Shown here piece by piece: positions 5,559 through 9,045 of a DNA stretch of 9,045 nt; within the stretch, counting starts at the first letter, position 1, and the number at the start of each line of letters is the position of its first letter. Below the pieces are notes generated by a model. The model searched no databases. It had not been told where the DNA came from and saw only the letters and a list, made by a program, of their open reading frames with translations. A program made the translations under genes and the position numbers. The stretch is taken from positions 1-9,045 of the forward strand of contig JAISIV010000096.1 in NCBI GenBank assembly GCA_031261865.1. The letters are read 5' to 3'. Origin of the DNA: Lactobacillaceae bacterium (GTDB taxonomy: Bacteria; Bacillota; Bacilli; Lactobacillales; Lactobacillaceae).

Positions 5559-6782
5559 TTAAATTTCAATAACCTTTGCACTTATGTTGGCGCGGCCATA
5601 TTTGCTTACATTAATTAAACGTTGTAAAAGCATAAAAATCCAAGCGAACGCAAGTATGAAAGCAAAGAGTTCATACGTCGTGGTATTCATAACACTAAAA
5701 GGTTTAAGACTAGTAACCATATTTGGCACCTCGAATATCAAACTCATTACAAATAGAATACCCCCTAAAATGTATGAGGAAATGTAAAAATTTTTGTCAG
5801 CCTTGGGCAATAAAAGTGGAATAAACATGATTGCTAAGACCACTAATAAGACCAAAATTCCTGCCGAAGCTAAATGTAAGTTAGAAATAACTTTTGGATC
5901 AACAATACCTAGATATTGATGTTTGATTCTTGAAGGAAAAATACCTACTCCAGCCAAGGCAATCGCGACCAAATTCAATAATATTTGTAAGATAATCATT
6001 CTAATTTTGTTAGTGGAATTAATTCTCACGTATAAAAAAATGTAATTAATCAAAGTAAACATAAGGAGGGCCGAAATAATTAATGTCCCGTTGAAAATCC
6101 AAGCGTCTTTAGCTCGATATGTACCTAGCTCACTAAAATTATGGTGCCAGAATTCACTGTTTGAAACCATGGATGTCATCACTCCGCCAATGATAACTAC
6201 CGCTAAAAGGCGCATCATCATGCGAGGATTAACCGTCAAAGCATAATAAATCATCATGTAATTAGTGACTAAGAAAATAAGGAAGCTGAGAATAATAGCC
6301 TGAATGTTTCTAAAAGATACTTCAAAAAATACAACGCCCAAAAACTGCATGGCAACTCCAATTACAAGCTCCAAGGCAATCGATAACGAAATGAACAAAG
6401 CAACGAATTTTCGCAAATTACCTTTTTTCTGTAGGACATCGAGAGTTTTGTTGTTAGAAAAGAAAGCGACTGTAAAACTGAGCATTCCAATTCCAGGAAC
6501 CAAAATTTTCAGGTAATTTTCAATCGAAAGACTCCCAATGTTTAAAGGAATAGGATTTTGTGCATCAAATCCAGCAACGTTAAGCAATATCGCAAATACA
6601 ATAGTGACCAAAATAGTTGGCAAAAGCATCCAAGTGATTGCTTTTGTTTGAGCCTTGTCATCAACAACACGACCGCTTCTAATCACGACATCGTCGTTTA
6701 TGATTTCAGTTTTAAATTCATCGTTCTTTTCTGCATGAATTTGTTCTACAAAATTTTCAGGTAGATCTATTTCTAACTTCAT
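5559..6782 (-). CDS. DUF998-like polytopic membrane protein
   Basis: A 407-aa protein with an N-terminal cytosolic segment of about 50 mostly charged residues and then about ten helices (roughly 51-70, 91-109, 125-153, 158-181, 188-206, 226-252, 260-282, 302-325, 333-353, 368-392). The second half carries DUF998-type landmarks: FWHHNFSELGT (211-221), the FNGTLI stretch after it, GVGIFPSR (278-285) and NLHLASAG (301-308). DUF998 proteins are membrane proteins of unknown biochemical role, common in lactobacilli. The N-terminal membrane half has no family I can name, so this is probably a two-module protein. It starts 2 nt after the hydrolase stop, so the two are almost certainly co-transcribed. 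No clear Shine-Dalgarno is seen close to the ATG, which suggests coupled translation. Confidence 0.78.
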   Translation of the reverse strand: MKLEIDLPENFVEQIHAEKNDEFKTEIINDDVVIRSGRVVDDKAQTKAITWMLLPTILVTIVFAILLNVAGFDAQNPIPLNIGSLSIENYLKILVPGIGMLSFTVAFFSNNKTLDVLQKKGNLRKFVALFISLSIALELVIGVAMQFLGVVFFEVSFRNIQAIILSFLIFLVTNYMMIYYALTVNPRMMMRLLAVVIIGGVMTSMVSNSEFWHHNFSELGTYRAKDAWIFNGTLIISALLMFTLINYIFLYVRINSTNKIRMIILQILLNLVAIALAGVGIFPSRIKHQYLGIVDPKVISNLHLASAGILVLLVVLAIMFIPLLLPKADKNFYISSYILGGILFVMSLIFEVPNMVTSLKPFSVMNTTTYELFAFILAFAWIFMLLQRLINVSKYGRANISAKVIEI

Positions 6783-6784
6783 GC

Positions 6785-7723
6785 TTACTTAAAGTATTCC
6801 TTTAAGAAATTACTCGTTTTTTGATTGTAAAGTTTTGGATAATCCGCTAAAGCTTGAACATGCTCAGAACCTGGTGCTACCCAAATTTGCTTATCCTTAT
6901 TTGGATCGGCGTCATACAGTTTGTAAACCATTTTAGTTGGAACAAAAGTATCTGATCCACCATGCATGAATAACATTGGTCGAGTATTCTTTTTTACTTG
7001 AGCCACTGTATCGGCTTGGTTATACGAATAACCAGCAAAAAGTTGCGAATACAAACTTACTATTTGGACTATTGGTTTCTTAACCGCGCTCAAGAACGAG
7101 AATTGTTGAGTAGCTTGATATTCAATTTCTTCTCGCGTATTTGAGTAACCTGATTCTTCAATAAAGGCTTTGACGTTACTTGATAATTTGTCACCAGACA
7201 TCATAGCAACAGTTGCAGCCCCCATTGAAGTACCAAATGGTACGATTTCAACTTTCGAATTTTCTTTAATTAGATACTGAATCCAAGCTTCAATATCGCC
7301 TTTATCTAACCAGCCATAACCAACGAAGTTTCCTTCAGATTTTCCGTGACCTCTATCGTCGACTGTTAGAACGTTATAACCTTGCTTTAAGAACATGTCG
7401 GAATATGGGTACATACTTGTTCGATTAACTCTAAAACCGTGAATCACAATAATGGTTTTATTCGTCTTTTTTGCCGCCGGAACATATTCGGCTTTTAGTT
7501 TTAAACCATCATTTTTGATCGAGACTTCTTCTCCGCGTTTTTTATAGGCGGACAAATAACTCTCAACCATTGGTTTTAATACTTTTTTTTGTTCAAAGGT
7601 GTAATCGCGATTGTTTTTTTCCTGTCTTACTTCGGCGACGTAAAAAAAGTAACCTGCGCCGACAATAATGACTACGATTAATACAATAATGATGTTTCTG
7701 ATGAATTTAAGCATAAATAACAT
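6785..7723 (-). CDS. Membrane-anchored alpha/beta hydrolase (serine esterase/peptidase-like)
   Basis: A 312-aa protein with an uncleaved-looking signal anchor (about 8-28) followed by an extracytoplasmic alpha/beta-hydrolase fold. Visible landmarks are the oxyanion region VIHGF (93-97), VDDRGHGKS (121-129), the nucleophile elbow GTSMG with Ser166, acid Asp258 in GGSDTFVP, and His288 in SEHVQ, giving a complete Ser-Asp-His triad. The overall pattern resembles the YfhR/Bem46-like group, whose substrates are poorly known. An alternative ATG at 7714 would give 309 aa. A GGG (7730-7728) is too close to the first ATG and too far from the second, so the choice is uncertain. It is followed after 2 nt by the DUF998 gene and is divergent from the XRE regulator. 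Confidence 0.88.
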   Translation of the reverse strand: MLFMLKFIRNIIIVLIVVIIVGAGYFFYVAEVRQEKNNRDYTFEQKKVLKPMVESYLSAYKKRGEEVSIKNDGLKLKAEYVPAAKKTNKTIIVIHGFRVNRTSMYPYSDMFLKQGYNVLTVDDRGHGKSEGNFVGYGWLDKGDIEAWIQYLIKENSKVEIVPFGTSMGAATVAMMSGDKLSSNVKAFIEESGYSNTREEIEYQATQQFSFLSAVKKPIVQIVSLYSQLFAGYSYNQADTVAQVKKNTRPMLFMHGGSDTFVPTKMVYKLYDADPNKDKQIWVAPGSEHVQALADYPKLYNQKTSNFLKEYFK

Positions 7724-7753
7724 TTTACCCAGTTTTATTGTGTTTAATATAAT
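7724..7753 (+). promoter_or_regulatory. Promoter for a leaderless XRE regulator transcript
   Basis: A perfect -10 TATAAT (7748-7753) has a TTTACC -35-like hexamer (7724-7729, 4 of 6 consensus) 18 bp upstream. The ATG is at 7763, 9 nt after the -10, and no Shine-Dalgarno intervenes. Transcription would start at, or a few bases from, the ATG. TTTATT (7734-7739) and AATAAA (7751-7756) form a 6-bp inverted repeat across the promoter, a weak operator candidate also reachable by the divergent hydrolase promoter. Confidence 0.55.
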
Positions 7754-7762
7754 AAATAGTGT

Positions 7763-8170
7763 ATGTTTCCAGAGAGATTACGACAATTACGAAAAGGGAG
7801 AAATTTAACCCTTCCTCAACTGGCTGAAGCTTTAAATAAAGCGGCTGGAAAAAACGAGGCTAAAAACTCTGGAAACCAGATTGGGAATTGGGAGCGTGGG
7901 GAGCGTGAGCCTAATTATCACGAACTAATTAAGTTAGCAGATTTTTTCGATGTTTCAGTTGACTTTTTGGTCGGACGCATCAAACAAGACACGGTGGATT
8001 TACTTCAAGTAATGTTCGTTAATGATATTAAGTATCAAAACCAAACATTCACCAATGTCGACAAATACAACATTATGAATTTGATTTCCAATTATTTCAA
8101 TAAAAACGACACCTCGATCAATCAATACTTTGATAATCAAGGAGATCTTTTTGATGGACAATCCTTCTAA
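7763..8170 (+). CDS. XRE-family helix-turn-helix regulator with an elongated HTH loop
   Basis: A 135-aa protein. The N-terminal Cro/C1-type domain (about 4-72) shows LRQLRKGRNLTLPQLAEALN, then IGNWERGEREP (40-50), HELIKLADFFDVSVDFLVGR (53-72). Between helix 2 and the recognition helix there is an insertion, KAAGKNEAKNSGNQ (26-39), several residues longer than in standard XRE proteins. The C-terminal 60 residues have no motif I recognise and may mediate dimerisation or signal sensing. Translation probably starts on a leaderless mRNA. Its last 17 bp overlap the methyltransferase gene, whose RBS lies inside this gene, so the two are coupled. It may autoregulate and may act on the divergent hydrolase promoter. 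Confidence 0.88.
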   Translation: MFPERLRQLRKGRNLTLPQLAEALNKAAGKNEAKNSGNQIGNWERGEREPNYHELIKLADFFDVSVDFLVGRIKQDTVDLLQVMFVNDIKYQNQTFTNVDKYNIMNLISNYFNKNDTSINQYFDNQGDLFDGQSF

Positions 8171-8936
8171 TTTTTATATCGAAAAATTAAAAGTTTATAG
8201 AGATATTTTTAAAGAATTCTCAGAAATTAAAACCCGAATTAATTCAGCTATAGCTGCGGACACTCAAATATCTCAAAGACAAATTCCGGGGGAACTTTCT
8301 ACTCCTTTATCGATAGACGAAAAGAACTTGCTAAAAATTGCAAATGGTTTTGCAGATGATGAACCCGAAAAATTAGGATACCTATTTGAACTAGATACTA
8401 TGCTTAGCAGTTTTAGAGATTATCTAATTTCCCAATATGGAATGTTTGGCTATGTTTCTCAAAGTTATGCGAAGAATCTAGCTGATTACATCCAGACGCA
8501 AAATGTGATTGAAATTATGGCGGGAAATGGGTATTTGTCCGCCGGAATCTATGCCTATGCTAAAGATATCAATATTCTTGCAACCGACAACTTTAATTGG
8601 GAAAATCAAGGAGTGAATCCAAATCCAGTTTTCCCAGTTGAAAACAAGGAAGCAATTCGAACGCTTGAACAGAATTTAAAAATAGAGATCCCGGCAACCG
8701 TTATTATGAGTTGGGCTCCAGATACAACGACAGCCGACTTATTGGTTTTGGAATATTTAAGGCATTCAGGATTTTTCTCAACGCAAGGCAATCAATTTAT
8801 TGTAATCGGTGAAAAGAATGGGGCTACAAATTCTCGTCAATTCTGGAAAAAAGCTAACCTCTCCGAAATTAGAGAAGTTTCTAACCACATTCAGCACTTC
8901 GACTTAATTGATGATCGAGCATATTCAGTTAAATAA
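8154..8936 (+). CDS. SAM-dependent methyltransferase-like protein of unknown substrate
   Basis: A 260-aa protein. A helical N-terminal region (1-105) with no recognised domain precedes a Rossmann-like methyltransferase core: motif I VIEIMAGNGYLSAG (118-131), an acidic residue after strand 2 in LATDNF (Asp145), a strand-4 motif VIMSWAPD (183-190), and VIGEKNGATNS (217-227) near the end. The SW-x-P plus IGE-x-x-G-x-T pairing resembles a family of divergent methyltransferase-fold proteins annotated only by fold. The catalytic NPPY of DNA/RNA amino-methyltransferases is absent. The ATG at 8154 is supported by AAGGAG (8139-8144) 9 nt upstream. A TTG at 8130 would bury that site and is rejected. 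The gene overlaps the XRE gene by 17 bp. The stop codon touches the terminal hairpin of the next element. Confidence 0.82.
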   Translation: MDNPSNFYIEKLKVYRDIFKEFSEIKTRINSAIAADTQISQRQIPGELSTPLSIDEKNLLKIANGFADDEPEKLGYLFELDTMLSSFRDYLISQYGMFGYVSQSYAKNLADYIQTQNVIEIMAGNGYLSAGIYAYAKDINILATDNFNWENQGVNPNPVFPVENKEAIRTLEQNLKIEIPATVIMSWAPDTTTADLLVLEYLRHSGFFSTQGNQFIVIGEKNGATNSRQFWKKANLSEIREVSNHIQHFDLIDDRAYSVK

Positions 8937-8962
8937 ATACCACCCGTAAAACGGGTGGTATT
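8936..8962. repeat. Perfect 12-bp stem hairpin at the presumed IS200/IS605-type end
   Basis: AATACCACCCGT (8936-8947) and ACGGGTGGTATT (8951-8962) are perfect inverted repeats around a 3-nt AAA loop. The first base is the last base of the methyltransferase stop codon. On the plus strand no T-run follows, so it is a poor rho-independent terminator in that direction, although the stem could still slow RNA polymerase. It fits the subterminal palindrome that IS200/IS605 transposases recognise. Confidence 0.85.
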
Positions 8963-9045
8963 CACTGCGGCTATAAGCCTTAATACCGACTACGCCTCAA
9001 GACGTTGACTGTCCAAGGCCCAGTCGTAATGTCTTTGTCTCTTTG
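8937..9045 (-). mobile_element. Probable right end of an IS200/IS605-type element (possible tnpB guide-RNA region), cut by the window edge
   Basis: This 109-bp tail is about 49% GC, clearly above the neighbouring genes, and dense in secondary structure. It contains the 12-bp terminal palindrome, GGCT-ATA-AGCC (8969-8979), and a long-range stem CGACT-AC-GCCT (8988-8998) with AGGC-CC-AGTCG (9016-9026). No long reading frame fits on either strand. A structured GC-rich tract ending in a perfect hairpin is what the 3' end of a tnpB gene and its right-end (omega) RNA looks like, with tnpB lying to the right on the minus strand. Short open tails exist in all three minus frames, so the tnpB stop cannot be chosen. 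It could instead be the left end of an element oriented the other way, or another structured repeat. Confidence 0.5.

Noticed and set aside
8130..8153. TTG start giving an 8-residue longer methyltransferase
   Set aside because: The RBS AAGGAG at 8139-8144 lies inside that extension and is well placed for the ATG at 8154.
8936..8962. Ordinary rho-independent terminator of the XRE-methyltransferase operon
   Set aside because: The stem is strong but followed by TCACTGCGG on the plus strand with no T-run, and it is continuous with a structured GC-richer tract. It may still hinder transcription.

Overview
The window reads as a chromosomal segment of a low-GC Firmicute, most likely a member of the Lactobacillaceae. 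The evidence is AT-rich genes with AAGGAG-type ribosome binding sites, the standard code, and lactobacillus-like families (a BcrA-like ABC ATPase with its permease, a tandem DUF606/YdcZ transporter, a DUF998 membrane protein). The genus cannot be fixed from sequence alone. Both ends of the window appear to lie inside insertion sequences. The left edge holds the start of an IS3-family (IS150-like) orfA and its terminal hairpin. The right edge holds a structured, GC-richer tract that looks like the right end of an IS200/IS605-type element.

Layout. (1) 1-109: left end of an IS3-like element, reading leftwards. (2) 124-2206, minus: an operon of ABC ATPase, ABC-2 permease and a small TM2-domain protein. 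(3) 2207-2355: a divergent control region with three 21-bp-phased direct repeats and two inverted repeats. (4) 2356-4131, plus: a full-length ABCB-type exporter half, closed by a strong bidirectional terminator. (5) 4178-5155, minus: a duplicated DUF606/DMT transporter, followed upstream by a palindrome and another two-way terminator. (6) 5241-7723, minus: alpha/beta hydrolase, DUF998 polytopic protein and an 86-aa two-helix membrane protein. (7) 7763-8936, plus: XRE-type regulator overlapping a divergent SAM-dependent methyltransferase. (8) 8936-9045: the IS200/IS605-like end.

Function. Most of the window is cell-envelope and export biology: two ABC systems, a small-molecule transporter, and membrane proteins with a membrane-anchored hydrolase. 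The two ABC units are divergent and share one control region. Neither predicted promoter there has a good -35 box, and members of the repeat array lie at or beside both -35 positions. This suggests joint activation by a regulator not encoded here. The XRE-methyltransferase pair is translationally coupled and is the least understood unit.

Three genes (TM2 protein, ABC exporter, XRE regulator) lack a Shine-Dalgarno sequence and have a -10-like hexamer ending 6-9 nt before the ATG. They are candidate leaderless transcripts. No tRNA, rRNA, CRISPR array or replication origin was seen. No intergenic stretch exceeds 300 bases.
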